DNA of 64,000 nt from the NCBI RefSeq assembly GCF_023898315.1, contig NC_064622.1:352823234-352887233 (forward strand), written 5' to 3'. Origin of the DNA: Schistocerca nitens (Eukaryota > Arthropoda > Insecta > Orthoptera > Acrididae). The notes under the pieces were generated by a model. That model ran no database searches, was not told the DNA's origin, and saw only the letters and a list, made by a program, of their open reading frames with translations. Position 1 is the stretch's first letter. Each line of letters opens with the position of its first letter. Made by a program: the position numbers and the translations under genes. Positions 44,887 to 58,200 of the stretch are shown piece by piece.

Positions 44887-46604
44887 TATGTTTTATCATT
44901 GCATATATTGTTCTTTAGTTCCACGGCTAAGAGATGAAAAATCATTCCAGTCATTTTTACATTATTTTCCCGGAGATCGTCTTTGCAGTGATTAATCACA
45001 GTTAGAAGAGTACCTACCCCTTGCCATTCTTCTTCATACGTCGTAAACAGAAATTTTACCATAGGTGTCCTCTACTATTGATAAGAATACATAGTAGTAT
45101 TCTATTCAGGACAGTGGACCTGTCACCCAAAGCGTAAGCAGACCTACAGGCCACCGTCGCTATTCGCTGCTCCCCACTGCGACTTCTTAACACTGAACGG
45201 CACTACACGACTTACTTGGCAATATTCGAGCAGCCTTCGCTTTCAGTACAGGGCAAGCCGGCCGATCTGCCGCTCTGTTTAACACAGATCAGGCGAATTC
45301 GGGCCAGTTTGCCGTGCTCGATGTCACAAGAACGTCTCTGGCAGGTAGCGATGATTCCAGTGGTGTAAAGTACAGAAACGAGGAGGATACATCATTTTGT
45401 GAGTCGCTAAGTGTTGTTTCGAACATCTATCGTCAATTTTGATTGACACAGTTCTGTATTGATGTCTCACAGTGCCTAATGTCTTAATCTGATCAAAACT
45501 TCTGTAGAGTATGCAACAGTAAATAATGATTAGTGCTACTCTACTCATATTGATAATTGTAGAATTACGTCTAGAGTCTGTAGTAAATACCTTGTTGCAG
45601 TGCAGAAAGATATATCAGGCAAATGAATTTTTTTTTTTAGATTTTCCCCATTCAGGCCAAGCCAAACCAAGACAGGCTCAAGTGTAGTTTCACAACCAGA
45701 ATGTCAAACAGGCAGGAGAGCCGATACTTTAATATCGTGGCATACTATCGAGATCGTCGCTACACATCTCTCGATGGAAATGTCTGAATTGCCAATTCAG
45801 CAATGTGATCTCACTGTGAATTTAACATACCCTCATTCTGACAGCACTGCAGTGTGCCGTAATAACACACAAATCTTACACAAGAGCGCCCGACAGCCTC
45901 CTGTTATCACAGAATGCGCCAAGCTGAAGCGTTGAAAGCCACAATTCAGCACTGAGGAACGGTGAAGAACACTGATGAACCCCACAAACGAGGCCACATT
46001 CGGTTATCCTCACCGAGACATAGCGCCATCGCCTCTCACAGACAGCTACAAATACTCAGGCTCCCAAGCCCTTCTGTATTCCAGCTGCAGTGAGCCAGTT
46101 TCGATGCAGGACGGGTGCTGTGCTGACTACCATTCGCCGGGCGACTACTGTGTTCGAGGTCGCAGGCAACCTGGTATGCCGGACTCAGTCGTGTGAGCTG
46201 CCGAGTTCTCCACTTCTGATGTGAAGCCTTGAAGTCCTCTACTACCAACTCCCTTGGAGCCAAACTGATGTGACGAACTAGAGTCTTCCCGCACCATTTC
46301 GCTGGGAGCCAAGCCGATGGTTTCTGACACACTAGCAGTGAACCAAATTGAACAAGTGTTAGCTTTCTGCCTATAGCATCCAGCTGTGCGACGATGACGG
46401 TTCCTCAGTTTCGGGAGCATTGATGTTGAATAGAAAGGATCTGTACATCATCTGAAAGAACATATAATTTCTAAATATTGTCTTTATTTAACATCATAGA
46501 AATCTGCGAAATCCTTCCGCGATATGTACGAAACAGCAATCGGCCAATAAACACCCATCCACCCGCTTGGCTGCAGTTGGGATGTAACAGCATACCAAGA
46601 AAAT
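44887..46604. other. unassigned sequence, somewhat GC-richer at 45640-46440
   Basis: No domain recognised in either strand. The GC-richer block includes a TACAAATACTCAGG box at 46048 and could be part of an old repeat, but I saw no second copy in the window. Confidence 0.35.
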
Positions 46605-47375
46605 TTGCTTATTACGAGGGCGTGAGGGCATGCTGAATCGTAATGCCTCCGAAATTAGTTTGAGAAAACCCTTAAAACTTTTTAAATAAAACAAACGTTA
46701 TTAACATTCCACATCTTTATTCTTCATCTCTGCATATTTATTTCTCGACATAGTCACCCAGGTGATGAACAAATTCCATTTCTCTCCTTGTACGATTCAA
46801 GATTTCTACGGTGATATGTTAAAAATGCATTGCGAATCTGTACGTTCACGTCCTGTAGGTCTCTAACCTTGCTTCACTACACCAGATCCCTTACAAAAGT
46901 CTGGTGGTGTGAGGTCAGGAGATTGTGGCAGCCGCTCACTTGCACCATCTCGTTCAGTCCACCTATCCGGAAACCTTTTGTCTAGACACTGTGGACATTT
47001 AAGTACCATTTAAGTATCCTGCTGGAATATGATTCAAATGGCTCTGAGCACAATGAGACTTAACATCTGAGATCATCAGTCCCCTAGAACTTAAAACTAC
47101 TTAAACCTAACTAACCTAAGGACATCACACACATCCATGCCCGAGGCAGGATTCGAACCTGCGACCGTAGCAGTCGCGCGGTTCCGGACTGAAGCACCTA
47201 GAACCGCTCGGCCACCACGGCCGGCTAAAATATGACATCACGTTGTAGGTGTTCCAACTATGGCACAACAAACTCCTGTAACATGTCCAGGTGATTAACA
47301 AGAATGGATCAATGATGCAATCGTGCTTCAGTCCCCAACGAACAGTGACCTTGAGACTGCCTTTTTTCCATTTCA
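46605..47375 (-). mobile_element. mariner/IS630-type transposase remnant
   Basis: The minus strand reads KVTVRWGLKHDCIIDPFLL (about 47350-47290), then, past a SINE, CLDKRFPDRWTERDGASE and LPQSPDLTPPDF (about 46990-46900), and MEFVHHLGDYVEK near 46760. These are the successive VTVWxG...IGPFF, RFPDRWIGRRG and SPDLTPLDFF landmarks of a common insect DDE element. The frame is broken and the N-terminal half is missing. A SINE lies at 47033-47225. Confidence 0.6.
47033..47225 (-). mobile_element. tRNA-headed SINE, copy 6
   Basis: Minus-strand copy with complement B-box near 47152 and GGCCGGC end at 47219. The short target duplication AATATGA is at 47026-47032 and 47229-47235. It splits the mariner remnant. 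Confidence 0.9.
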
Positions 47376-48536
47376 CGTTCTAACAACCCTACCACAACAA
47401 AGGTCAAAATTTAATAATGATTGTGGTGTTGCTCAATCTGCTAAATACTGAATTTTCGGGCAACAACATAGTTATTATGTGGCAGGTGTCCTTAGATCAC
47501 AGTTAATAAAGTCATTTCATGTAATAAAGAATAAACTAGGCACTCATCTTTTCGTGTTTCCCACGCTGGTCTCGTTCTAAAACCATGGCTCAATCGTCGA
47601 AAATCTAGGTGGTGATGATTCCAAGTTCGGATGCAAAGAGGCCTAGGTTTTATTCTGCTATATTCAAAAGTTTTGTAGATGCGCTTCACAAACCATTCTT
47701 GAAGATTAAACCTTTCAAAGTTAGCACAATGGTGATGTAAAAAAAAAATAATCAACACTCCGAATTTAAGTTACACTTCCTTTTAATTGCTGTTATTGCA
47801 ATATCACGTAACACACAAAACATCACTTCACAGTACAAAACATACTTGAAAACATCTTCCTCACTGTTAAAGTTTACATTTTATAAACTGGCTACAATAT
47901 GCGTCTTTCCAACATGACGTCCAAGACTTGACTTTTTCACGGTCCGACTCTCTAACAACTAACTAATAATCGCTTACGCGCCCAAAAATCAGAGTTACAA
48001 GTACGTCAAAGATCATAGTGACAAAAGAAAGAATACACATAAGAATAATATCATTGCAATATAAACATATCGATGTATCACAAATGAAATCAAATCTGAA
48101 TGTTGTCTCAGAAATATGTCAACTACTTTACAGAAACACAGTAGAATATTGCTGGTATCGAGAGGTTGAGTTAAGGTGCCGTAATGGTTGCGTAATTCAA
48201 GTACCATTACAACGTGTAACCCGAGAATGCTGTGAACCCCACATATGAACGTTATGACGTTTCAATTTGCCAGATAGATAAAACGCTGCCCAATCGGCGA
48301 AATAAATATTTTCCAAAAAGTCATTGTTTTAGACAATCTTGCCTATCATATCTTCTGCGAACTGTTTTCGCTGAGGTTTCTTCGTAGGTTTTAATGCCTG
48401 AAGTAGCTGCATCTTGTAGGGATATAGCCGTCGCCTCCTACGTTAGACATTGAGCACTGTTGAAAGTCTGAAGTTGTAAAGATAATTTATGGATGTATTC
48501 TGAAACTCTTCCGTTGATCCATGTTTGCATAAAAAC
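47376..48536. other. unassigned sequence
   Basis: No recognised gene or repeat. Confidence 0.4.
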
Positions 48537-49262
48537 AACAATATGGGATTGTGGGCCTTCCTTGATGCAAAACACTTTTGTTTGATTTTCTTTCCTGAAC
48601 TAGTTTCAGCGAAAATATCTCGATCGTCAGTGGGTTTTCTCTGTTCTAAAACATGCAAAATTAGTGTCGTTATAAACATTATAAAACGTTATTACATCTG
48701 AATTGTTTGGTCAAGACAAGAGATTGTGTGAATACTTTTATAAAACCTTATTTCTTTTAACAATGCATAGTTTCTATGCTCGTTGCCTTAGTAACCAACG
48801 AACGTGAGTACATAATAGATTACGTAGCAGCGTAGCGCACATCAAAATTAGATCCACAATACCATCGCAATTCCCAATAGTATAACACTGATGTACCCAA
48901 GGTCACAATTCCATATTTGTTAATTACAGCCGCTGATACAGTTATAGATGACATGTAGTATGTCGAAGAAACGGCAAAAAAGAAATCCACAGAAAATGTG
49001 ACGTATATCACTGAAACAAAAGTAAAAAACATACTGTGACTTAAAGTAAATGAGGTATTTAAAGCTATTCACACGAAACAGTATTTGGAACAAAGCAGCA
49101 CACAAGTCATTACGTTTTGTAACGTTTATTTTGACGCTAATTCTGCGTGTTTTAGAATAAAGTAAAACCCAACGATGGCGATATTGTCACTGAAACTAGT
49201 TTCGAAAATAAAATACAAGTGTTTTGCATGAAGGCGGACCCATAATTCCATATTGATGTAGA
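48537..49262. repeat. 720-bp foldback element
   Basis: The arm at 48537-48700 and the reverse complement of 49105-49262 align at about 75%. Shared blocks include CTTCATGCAAAACACTT or its variant, AACTAGTTTCAG-GA-AATATC, TTCTAAAACA-GCA-AATTA and ACAAAACGT. The loop of about 400 bp (48701-49104) has no coding potential. Ends approximate. Confidence 0.7.
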
Positions 49263-50239
49263 ATATTAATAACGTTTGTTTCATTTACAATAGTTTTCAC
49301 AGAACAATCGGAGGCATTATTTTTAGCACGTCCTCGGACTAATTCCTTGTGAGATTTGAATTCAATATTTCATTTGTGATATGATCTGAATATTTGTGGA
49401 TCACGAAGCCCGGCGACAATATTCAACAACTGCAACGTGGCACTATCTAGTGCCATAATACAAGGATAATAAAGTACAGGAAATAAATCCAAAAGAAGTG
49501 AATCGATAAACAGTTATCTTGTAACTGAACACAAATTATTTTACAAGATCGCATGAGTACTCAAATCTAAAACGCCAAGTTGCAGACTCACATAAAAAAC
49601 TGGAACATCATGTACACATTTCACGGTTTTAAACAATGCAAGAAACAATTTTGTGCTTCAGGAGAAGGTAAAAAATTTGAATTTACGCCATGGCGAATTT
49701 AAAAAGTAATGCACAGCGTTAAAAAAGGCATCGATTGAACTAAGTATGAGCAGCCTATTAGATTCCGTTTTAAACGGCCCCACTCTTTATTGTGCAGTAA
49801 TCGTAGTCAAGCACTGTCAGAATAACTCACCACTTTGACTGAATTTCACCACGGAGAGTAAATTGAAACAGTCACCCAACTCTTTACGTATTATAGAATC
49901 TCAACAACAGCACGGACCTCCCCAGACAAATGCAGAATTCTTTCCGAACACGATTCCATCAAATAGCATCCTATCAGAATCGGGAACAGAAAATAGACTA
50001 GAATGGCGAATACTCTTTCAAACAAGAATGGTCTTATGTGTTGGTCGAAAACGAAGTGACCCCCTAAAGATGTGAAACTGCTTCAGTGACTACGCAAAGA
50101 GATTACTGCAGAACTTATATCGATAAATCAAACTGCTTAGAGCAGACCCGCGTAAAGTAATAATCCAGTAAATGTGCAATATAATGGGAAGAAACGAAAG
50201 TGCCAACAGTACACGAAACTTTCACATTCCTTACACGAT
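49263..50239. other. unassigned AT-rich sequence
   Basis: No recognised gene or repeat. Confidence 0.4.
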
Positions 50240-50989
50240 AATTTCATTTCTTCTTCAGGAGTCTCCTGCCAAGTACAATTTCAAAGTCTTCCAGTGATTT
50301 GATTTCTGTCTTTCCACTGATCAGATTTCGTACGCATTTTGTAATCACAGCTTATTATAAATCTTTTTCTGACCTCAAAATTCAATTAGTAGAAATTTCT
50401 TTTTATAGGAAAACCCTTTAGCTTGCGCAATCCTCTCTCCTACGCCTTTCTTGCGTCATCCTCGTTTACCTATTGTACTTCCGAGGTAGCAAAATGCGTC
50501 ACCGTCTTCAAGAGCTACTTGAACAAATTTAATATTTAACCATACAACGTGTCCTCCTGCTGCGTACACCGTTACCGTACTTGTTTTTCTTTCTCTTATC
50601 CATACTGTACTCGTCTGTTGGCATATGATGTACTTCATTAACGAATTCTTGTTCACTTTTGGTGATTATGGCACATCACAGCGAGTGTACTGTCCTGATT
50701 TCTTGCCTATGATCTTCGAGTACGTTAACTCAACAAGTGGTAAGTCTGGGAATCTGTTAGCCTATGCGCAGCTGTTCCCAATACAAGAACCGTACACGGC
50801 TTGCAACGTACTCTCCAATAAGCAGCTACCAACCAAACATTTTATGCCGCTATTGAAGGAGTGTAGAGCCAGAGCGAATATTGTACTGCTCTTAGTCGCT
50901 CTAGCATTTCTTACCAGTTGTTCTAGTTCGGTATTAGTCTCTTCAAAAGTCATTTTGAGAAAATGTCTTCGCAGTCCTTTAGTGCCCAC
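50240..50989 (-). mobile_element. RTE-type LINE fragment
   Basis: The minus-strand frame 50656-50456 reads LNIKFVQVALEDGDAFCYLG then STIGKRG. This resembles the conserved thumb motif (F-YLGS-I) that follows the reverse transcriptase in RTE-type LINEs. The adjoining frame 50989-50762 has no domain I recognise. Short and degenerate. Confidence 0.45.
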
Positions 50990-51835
50990 TCTATCATTTA
51001 TTCCTCTCTCAGCTGCTGACTCACAGTTCGGGTGAGCGTTGGCTGTCGCAAGTCACTCCAATCCCTGTGGAAGCTTTCCCCAGATTACGCAGCGCGTCAT
51101 CCTGACAACACCTCGTTACCGCACAGTGACGATATTTTGATTTGTCACGGGACCCGTGAGAATGGTTTCTACTTCACTTGTTATGAATCTCGTATCAGAA
51201 ATAACACCAAATTAATGTAATGACACTGCATCCTTTCTTCAAGATAATTACAAAACCAAGAAGTATATAAGTCTCGTCACAAAACAGACAGAACACTATG
51301 GGCTTGCAGTAGCCTACAAACATCTTACAGTTGACGTCGTGAACTGTAAGTGTTCCACTACTTTACAAAACTTTAGTTCATAATGGCTGTTTGTTATGTC
51401 AATGGTTGGTGCGTTTCTATCTCTCACAATTTCTAAAAGACTCGTGAAGTGTTTCACATTCTAGTAAGTGAGATATTCTTTGTGTATATGGATAAGTAAA
51501 GAACAGCAGTTATAAAAGTAAACCATAATCGTTATTTACGTCTGCTTCGGGGTAGTACCTTCGAGTTATTAAACCTGTTGGATTTATCAAATATATGTTT
51601 CTGTCACATGAGTCATAATGCTTTTACGCATCGTTGTCAATGTTGAGGACAGGTTTACAAGCCACAATATGATAGTTCTCGCGTTTATTTGCCCTTAATA
51701 TCTTCCGAATTGAGCGGGTGATATTTTTCCGATAGTCTGACGGTATGTCGTCAGTCTCACGAATTCTACACCCGAACTGAGTAATCGTTTGGTTGCCACT
51801 TCCACAGAGATTTTCGAAATTTCGATGAGATATAT

Positions 51836-53290
51836 TCTATCCGTCCTATCTTATAGCTACATCTACATACATACTCCGAAAGCCACAGTACGGTGCGTGG
51901 CGAAGGGTACCTTGTACCACTTCCCTTTTCCACTTGCACACAGAGCGAGGGAAAAACGACCATCTATACGCCTCAGTATGAGCCTTAATTTCTAGTATCT
52001 TTTATAATTTGTCTCAATCCGAAATGTTTGTTGGCGTCAGTAGGATACTTCTGCAATCAGCTTCAAATGCCGGTTCTCTAAACTTTCCCAGTAGTGTTCT
52101 TCGAAATGAATATCTTCTTCCGTCCAGGGATCCCCAACTGAGCTCCCAAAGCTCATCCGTAACACTTGCACGCTGATCGAACGTACCACCAACAAATCTA
52201 GCATCTCGCCTCTGAACTGATTCAACGTATTCTTTCAATCCGACCTAGTACGGATCCCAAACACCTGAGCAGTATTCAAGGACAGGTCGCACTAGCTTTC
52301 TATATGGGGTCTCCTTTACAGATGAACAACACTTTCCTAAAATCCTCCCAACAAACCGAAGTCGACTATACGCCTTCTTTACTACAATTTTCACATTCCC
52401 GTTCCATTTCATATCACTTCGCAGTGTTACGCCCAGATACTTAAACGACGTGACTGTGTCAAGCAGGTCATAGTTAATGCTGTACCCGCACATTACGTGT
52501 TTATTTTTTCCACTCATACGCATTAATTTACAAAAATCGTTCCAACTGGCTCTAAGCACTATGGGACTTAACGTCATCAGTCCCCTAGAACTTAGAACTA
52601 CTTGAACCTAACTAACCTAAGGAGGCAGATTCGAACCTGCGACCGTAGCGGTCGCGCGGTTCCAGACTGAAGCGCCTAGAACCGCTCGGCCACACCAGCC
52701 GGCCATTAATTTACATTTTTCTACATTAAGAGCCAGCTGCCATTCATCACACCAACTAGAAATTTTGTCTAGGTCATCCTTTACCAACTACTGTCACTTA
52801 TCTTCGACACCTTCCTATACACCACAACATCATCAGCAAACAATCGCAGATTGCTGCCCCTCTCTCTGCCAGATCATTTATGTATATAGGAAATAGCAAC
52901 GGTCCTATCACACTCTCCTGGGGCACTCCTGATGTTACCCCTGTCTCCGATGAATACTCGCTGTCGAGGACAACGTACAGGGTCATATTACTTCAGAAGT
53001 CTTCGAACCATTCACATATCTGGGAGTCTATTCCATATGCATGTACTTTCATCAACAGTCTGCAGTGAGGTGCCGTATCTAATGCTTTTCTGAAATCAGA
53101 TTGTTGCCCTTCATCCATAGTTCGCAGTACATTATGTACGTGAGAAAAGATCAAACTGGGTTTAGCACGAGCGATGCTTTCAAAATCCGTGCTGTTTCGT
53201 GGACATGAGCTTTTCGATCTCAAGGACATTTATTGCATTAGAACTCACAATATGCTCTAGAATTCTGCAGCAGACCGATGTTTTGGTTAC
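51836..53290 (-). mobile_element. LINE, Jockey/CR1-like reverse transcriptase and 3' end
   Basis: The minus strand reads, in order, a TSVCCRILEHIVSSN piece (about 53280), RTMDEGQQSDFRKALDTAPH and AYGIDSQICEWFEDF (53110-52995), YSSETGVTSGVPQESVIGPL then LFPIYINDLAE (RT box, 52960-52870), a degenerate ADD region, SFKYLGVTLRSDMKWNG (about 52430), KAYSRLRFVGRILGKC and KLVRPVLEYCSGVWDPY (to 52245), and a C-terminal YVESVQRRDARFVGGTF piece. The 3' end near 51836 finishes in a CATCTACATAC simple-sequence tail. It is interrupted by a SINE (52533-52703). Several frame breaks, so inactive. Confidence 0.78.
52533..52703 (-). mobile_element. tRNA-headed SINE, copy 7
   Basis: Minus-strand copy with a short internal deletion relative to the others. 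The complement B-box is near 52635. The target duplication CATTAATTTACA is at 52521-52532 and 52704-52715. Inserted in the LINE between its KLMRMSGKNK-type segment and the RT core. Confidence 0.9.
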
Positions 53291-53318
53291 CAGTCCCTAA
53301 TTTTGCTGGTCCGTTCTC

Positions 53319-54490
53319 TTACCGCTCTAATATAAAGGAGTCACCTTCGCGTTTTCCCAGTCGCTTGACACTTTCCGCTGGACGAGAGATTGGCGATAAA
53401 CGCAAACTAAGTAAGGGGCCCACTCTTCGTAAAAATGAATTGGGATTCCATTCTGATCTCAAATTTTCCACAGCCCTTTTAAATTCTAATACTGGCTCCC
53501 CTATCTCTTCCAGATCGACTCCAATTTCTTCTGTCGCTTCATCAGACACCACCTCCCCCTCATAGAAGCCTTCGGTGTACTCCTTTCACGTACCCGCTCT
53601 CTCCGCCTTTAACAGTAGAAACTCCATTGCACTTAATATTACCACACTTGCTTTTAATTTCACCGTAGGTTGTTTTGACTTTTCTATGTGCTGAGTCAGT
53701 CCTCGCAACGATCTTTTTTCTTTCATTCGTTTTCTTCACATTTTTTCCTGCAGCCATTTCGCATTGGCTGCCCTGTTTGTTTCTCTCTTAATTGATTTAT
53801 ATTGCTGTATTCCTGTTTTTTTTTGTGGACATTTTTGTACGACCTTCTTTTGTCTAGCAACAGAATTATTTCTTCTGTTACCAAACGCTTCTTCGCAGTT
53901 ACAATCCTTGTACCCATGTTTGTCTATTCTATCCCTTTTTAGTGATGTCCACTCTTCTTCAACGGAACTGCTTACTCTGACATTCCTCACCCCAGTATCC
54001 ACATCATTAGTGAACGAACGCATCACATTGTTCCTCAGTACTTTTGTATGCTACTCCTCCCACACTGATTCTTCCGGACGATCCTCTTCAACTTCAATCT
54101 ACTCTTCATCATTACTAAATCGTGATCTGAATCTATATCTGTCCCTGGGAACGCCTTACAATTCAATATCTGATTTCTGAATCTTTGTATGGCCATGACG
54201 TAATCTAGCTGGAACCTTCCCGTGTTTCCTAGTCTTTTCCTAGTATACCTCCTCCTCTTGTGATTCCTGAACAGAGTATTCGCTATTACCACCTAAAATT
54301 ACTCTTCTCCACTGTCATTCTTACTGTCAACTCATATTCTTTCATAAATCTTTCTTCTGTCCTTTCCCTACAACCACCCTCCAATCCTACAAGATTATTA
54401 GATTTCCATCTCCGTTTACATACTGAATCACCAGATCAGTATCTTCATATACAATCTCTATCGACTTCGACGTATATACCTGAATTATCG
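53319..54490 (-). mobile_element. LINE endonuclease and linker remnant (CFDP2/RTE-like)
   Basis: The minus-strand frame 54292-54035 reads TGRFQLDYVMAIQRFRNQIL, then FPGTDIDSDHDLVMMKSRLK, the end of an apurinic-type endonuclease domain (SDH catalytic motif) as found in CFDP2-like RTE LINEs. It continues through Lys-rich linker frames (54026-53736, 53757-53560) and a VDLEEIGEPVLEFKRAVENL piece (53510-53450). It lies directly upstream of the Jockey/CR1-like RT on the same strand. I cannot tell whether these are one element or two adjoining fragments. Confidence 0.6.
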
Positions 54491-55143
54491 TAGTTGGCAT
54501 TGGTTGTTTGTCGAATCTGATGAGAATAACACTATCACTGTTCACAGTAGCTTACTCTCTGCCCCTATTTCCTATTCATTACTCTTTGCTCTTACTCTTT
54601 GCTGCTGTTGATATTACCCTATATTCGTCTGACCAGAAATCCTTGCCTTCTTTCTATTTCTCTTTACTAACCCCCACTATATCTAGACTGAGCCTTTACA
54701 TTTCCCTTTTCCTATTACGTTTAACCTTCTAACATCCAATGCTGTGTCACGTAAAATGTTACTCCTTTGTTGGTTATTCCATATTTTTCTCATGCTCACC
54801 TCCAACTTGGCAGTACCCTCCAGGAGATCCAGATGGGGGACTAATGTGGGATGTTCGTCAATGGAGAGGTCATCGTGAGTGTAATTATGTAATATGAAGA
54901 TCAGTGAATGTGTGATTGAGAGCTAACAGTAACAACTACGTACTCTGGAGTTAGAAAGAAACGTGTTGCCAATTACCTTACTCGCTGGATGTTGTAAGGT
55001 GGTGTCTTGTAACAAAATGGGGCCCTGAAAGACTTACAAATGAATTTCATTAGTATGACAACCAAGTGTACATTTCCAGTAGAACAAGGCATTGTATTGA
55101 CACCTGTTATGTGCCTGACTGTTGGCAGAGACATCTGGGGAGG
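54491..55143. promoter_or_regulatory. region upstream of the sulfatase start codon
   Basis: About 650 bp between LINE debris and the ATG of the sulfatase. A pyrimidine-rich GACTGTTGGCAG (55117-55128) precedes the ATG by 15 bp and could be a splice acceptor, in which case a 5' untranslated exon and the promoter lie further upstream. No TATA box was identified with confidence. Confidence 0.3.
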
Positions 55144-55245
55144 ATGCGACTGCTGCTGGTGGTGGCGAGTGTGTGGCTGGTGGGAGCCGTGGGGCAGGCA
55201 GGGGCCAAGCCGCCCAACATCGTCTTCATCGTCGCCGACGACATG
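55144..55245 (+). CDS. sulfatase exon 1 (signal peptide and first metal-binding motif)
   Basis: 34 codons from ATG. The hydrophobic signal peptide is followed by [14 protein letters not shown]. Donor GTGAGT at 55246. Phase 0. Confidence 0.88.
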
Positions 55246-58200
55246 GTGAGTCGCCATGCACTGAAATCCTTGTTTGTTAAGTTTTCAAGAAGGACTGTAG
55301 GACAGATGTGCTCAACTATAGCTATAGCAGTACATCACTGACATCAGTTGTTAGAATTATGAGACACGTTTTGTGGTAGCATTTTATGACCTCTTTGGAT
55401 ACTGAAAATCTCCAGTTGCTAGTGCTTTATTAGATGGTGCAAACTGACCACATGCAAGGCAACGTTATGTTGTGTGACATGGAGTACAATGAACTCTGCT
55501 CATCATAATCACAATGCCATGACTATGGTCTTCAAAGTTAATAGTTCACTTTACCTTCAGCCAATCTGGGAACCAGGTAGGTCCAAAGCGGTCTGAGTTG
55601 TAAAGTTTACGATCTCACTTAATGCCAAGCAAAGTTCGAAAGGTTGTACTGGCAATGGAATAGAAAGTGAAAGTTCTCACTTAGTTTCGATCTCGCAGAT
55701 TATTTGTCTCGTCTCTAGGCTTGAGTCGTATTACTGGCAAGCGTGATAAATCGATTGAATAATAAAGAGAAGTTATGGTTAAACTACCAACAACCACAAC
55801 ATCTGTAGTTGTAAAATTTAGAAGTAAATGGCTTTTCTACATTGAGTTTATACAGTTGCAGATAACAAACTGTTGAAAGTAAAGAAAATGTAACGTAAAA
55901 CATAAAAACCAGAAAATCACAGCATGTGTTAACAAGGTGTACCTGTACATCCACAGAAATTCGTTTGTTCTTCAGATTTGTAAATACCCGCTTAAAGACT
56001 CAAATTTATATGTGTACGCATACTAAAGAACATTCCTCCTGCTTAGTACAAACAAAATAGAAGCTCACGGACGACGCTGAAATTCCAGCGAAACGCCTCT
56101 AATTTACAGAAGGAAAGAAAAAAAATGGTGTGTTGCCCTCAAGGCGGACCCTCCCCCCTCGAAAAGCAAAAGTGAAAGTCATTTTTCACCGTGTTCAGTA
56201 AGAGGTAATCCTATAGCAGATAGTACCCTTGTAATTTGCTATGGCTAGTCACTTCTTTCCTCATTCGTGCTGGTCTATCTAAGTATTCCTTTTTTTTTTT
56301 AATCTGGATGCGAAATGTCATGAAATTCTGATTTGTCCATCGGCTTACATTCCTTAAATGGAAAATCCTGATCAGAATAAACTGGCGCTGTGAACTGACT
56401 GAAATCTGCTGCTGAGTAATATCTCCACCACAGTTCATGTGCTAGGCGCAGTCTCTCGTCTGATCGCACAAAAAATCTGCATGTGTGAATACCTTAGCCA
56501 TAACCTCTGTTTATTGTTCAATTGATTTACAAGCCTTGATAATAATACGCAATAGACCCAGGGGCGAAAAGAATAAACTGCGGGACGGAAACTAAGTGAA
56601 AAGGTCTTTAGTAATGAATAGAGAACATGAGGAAAAGAAATATTCTAAAGAAGATAGGAAAAATAGCACTCTATTCTGTGGTTTGAACACAGATCAATCC
56701 GAGCGTTACAGAGGTCAGTATCGGAACAGCCACAGAAACCGGAATGGGAACATTACGCTCGATTGGAAAGTAATATTGTTCATTTTGAATATTATTGGAA
56801 AAAAGTGGATGCTTCAGAGGAAAAAGAGCAGGAAGGTAATTTTTCATGAGAAAGTAGTCCACAACCTAAATACATTGCGTCAAATTTTAAAACAACGATG
56901 AAGGATAAAGGTTTGGAGGAAAATTATGTTATAAATTGAACGTGAACAATAGAAGGAAGGGGGAAAGAAGACGGTGATCCCATTTGAAGGGTGGTACTAC
57001 GTAAGGTTTTAAAAATTCCATGTATCAGAGTGTTTGCATTTTCGGTACAGGAACTGTGAAATACAAAATGCTTGGAACGTCTTATGAAAGTGAAGACTAG
57101 CTTTGTTGGATACGCGATGTAACAGCCAAACAGAGAGGAAACAGAGATCTCTTCAGCTTATTCAAACATGTCACACCGAACAGTGGTAAACAGATATAAT
57201 CAATGACAATTTGTCTTTATATTTCATGGCGCTTCCCTCAGCACCGCTGTATCTTTAATCCATTAATCCATCTTAATACGTGTGTAAAATAGGCCCAAAT
57301 GATTAATAAGAAAATACGGTAGTCTCATTACAGACGTGTGCTCATGAGCTGAAGAATGCGTGTGACGTAGCAAAACGTGTTGCAGGGCTGGAACGACGTG
57401 AGCTTCCACGGCTCGGACCAGGTGCCCACGCCCAACATCGACGCCCTGGCGTACCACGGGGTGATCCTCAACGGCCACTACGTGCAGCCAGTCTGCACGC
57501 CGTCCCGGTCGGCCATCATGACTGGGAAGTACCCCGTCCGGCTGGGTGAGTCTGACGTCAGCGACGGTCCGTGCTTAGCACTGCACCAGCGCTTTCTCGT
57601 TATAATGCCACGTGAGGAGATTATACACAGCAAACTCCTCTAGTGTCTCTCAAATTTAATGTTTGTGTAAGTTTTCGTTCTGGTTCTCAATTTCTGATAC
57701 CTCTTCTTCAATTGGAAGTGGGATTGTAAACTTCTTCCTTCCTACGACCTCGTCAGTAATTAATGCAGATGTGTTTTGAAGCCCCTTTCGTTTCCTCAGA
57801 TAACTGCAGAGAGCAAATGCTGTTGCGTTATCAGCAGATGGATTGCTCCACAGGTTTTCCATCTACGTGTGTGCGTTGTGACATTAGACGCCGGCCGCGG
57901 TGGTCTCGCGGTTCTAGGCGCGCAGTCCGGAACCGTGCGACTGCTACGGTCGCAGGTTCGAATCCTGCCTCGGGCATGGATGTGTGTGATGTCCTTAGGT
58001 TAGTTAGGTTTAAATAGTTCTAAGTTCTAGGGGACTTATGACCACAGCAGTTGAGTCCCATAGTGCTCAGAGCCATTTGAACCATTTTTTTGACATTAGA
58101 CACCTCGTGTTGTTGCAGGCATGCAGGGCCACGTGATCCTGGGGGACGAGGTGCACGCGCTGCCCGAGGGCAAGATCCTGCCGCAGTACCTCAAGGACCT

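Noticed and set aside
45640-46440. Possible solo LTR
   Set aside because: GC-richer with a TATA-like box, but no terminal repeat, target duplication or second copy could be shown.
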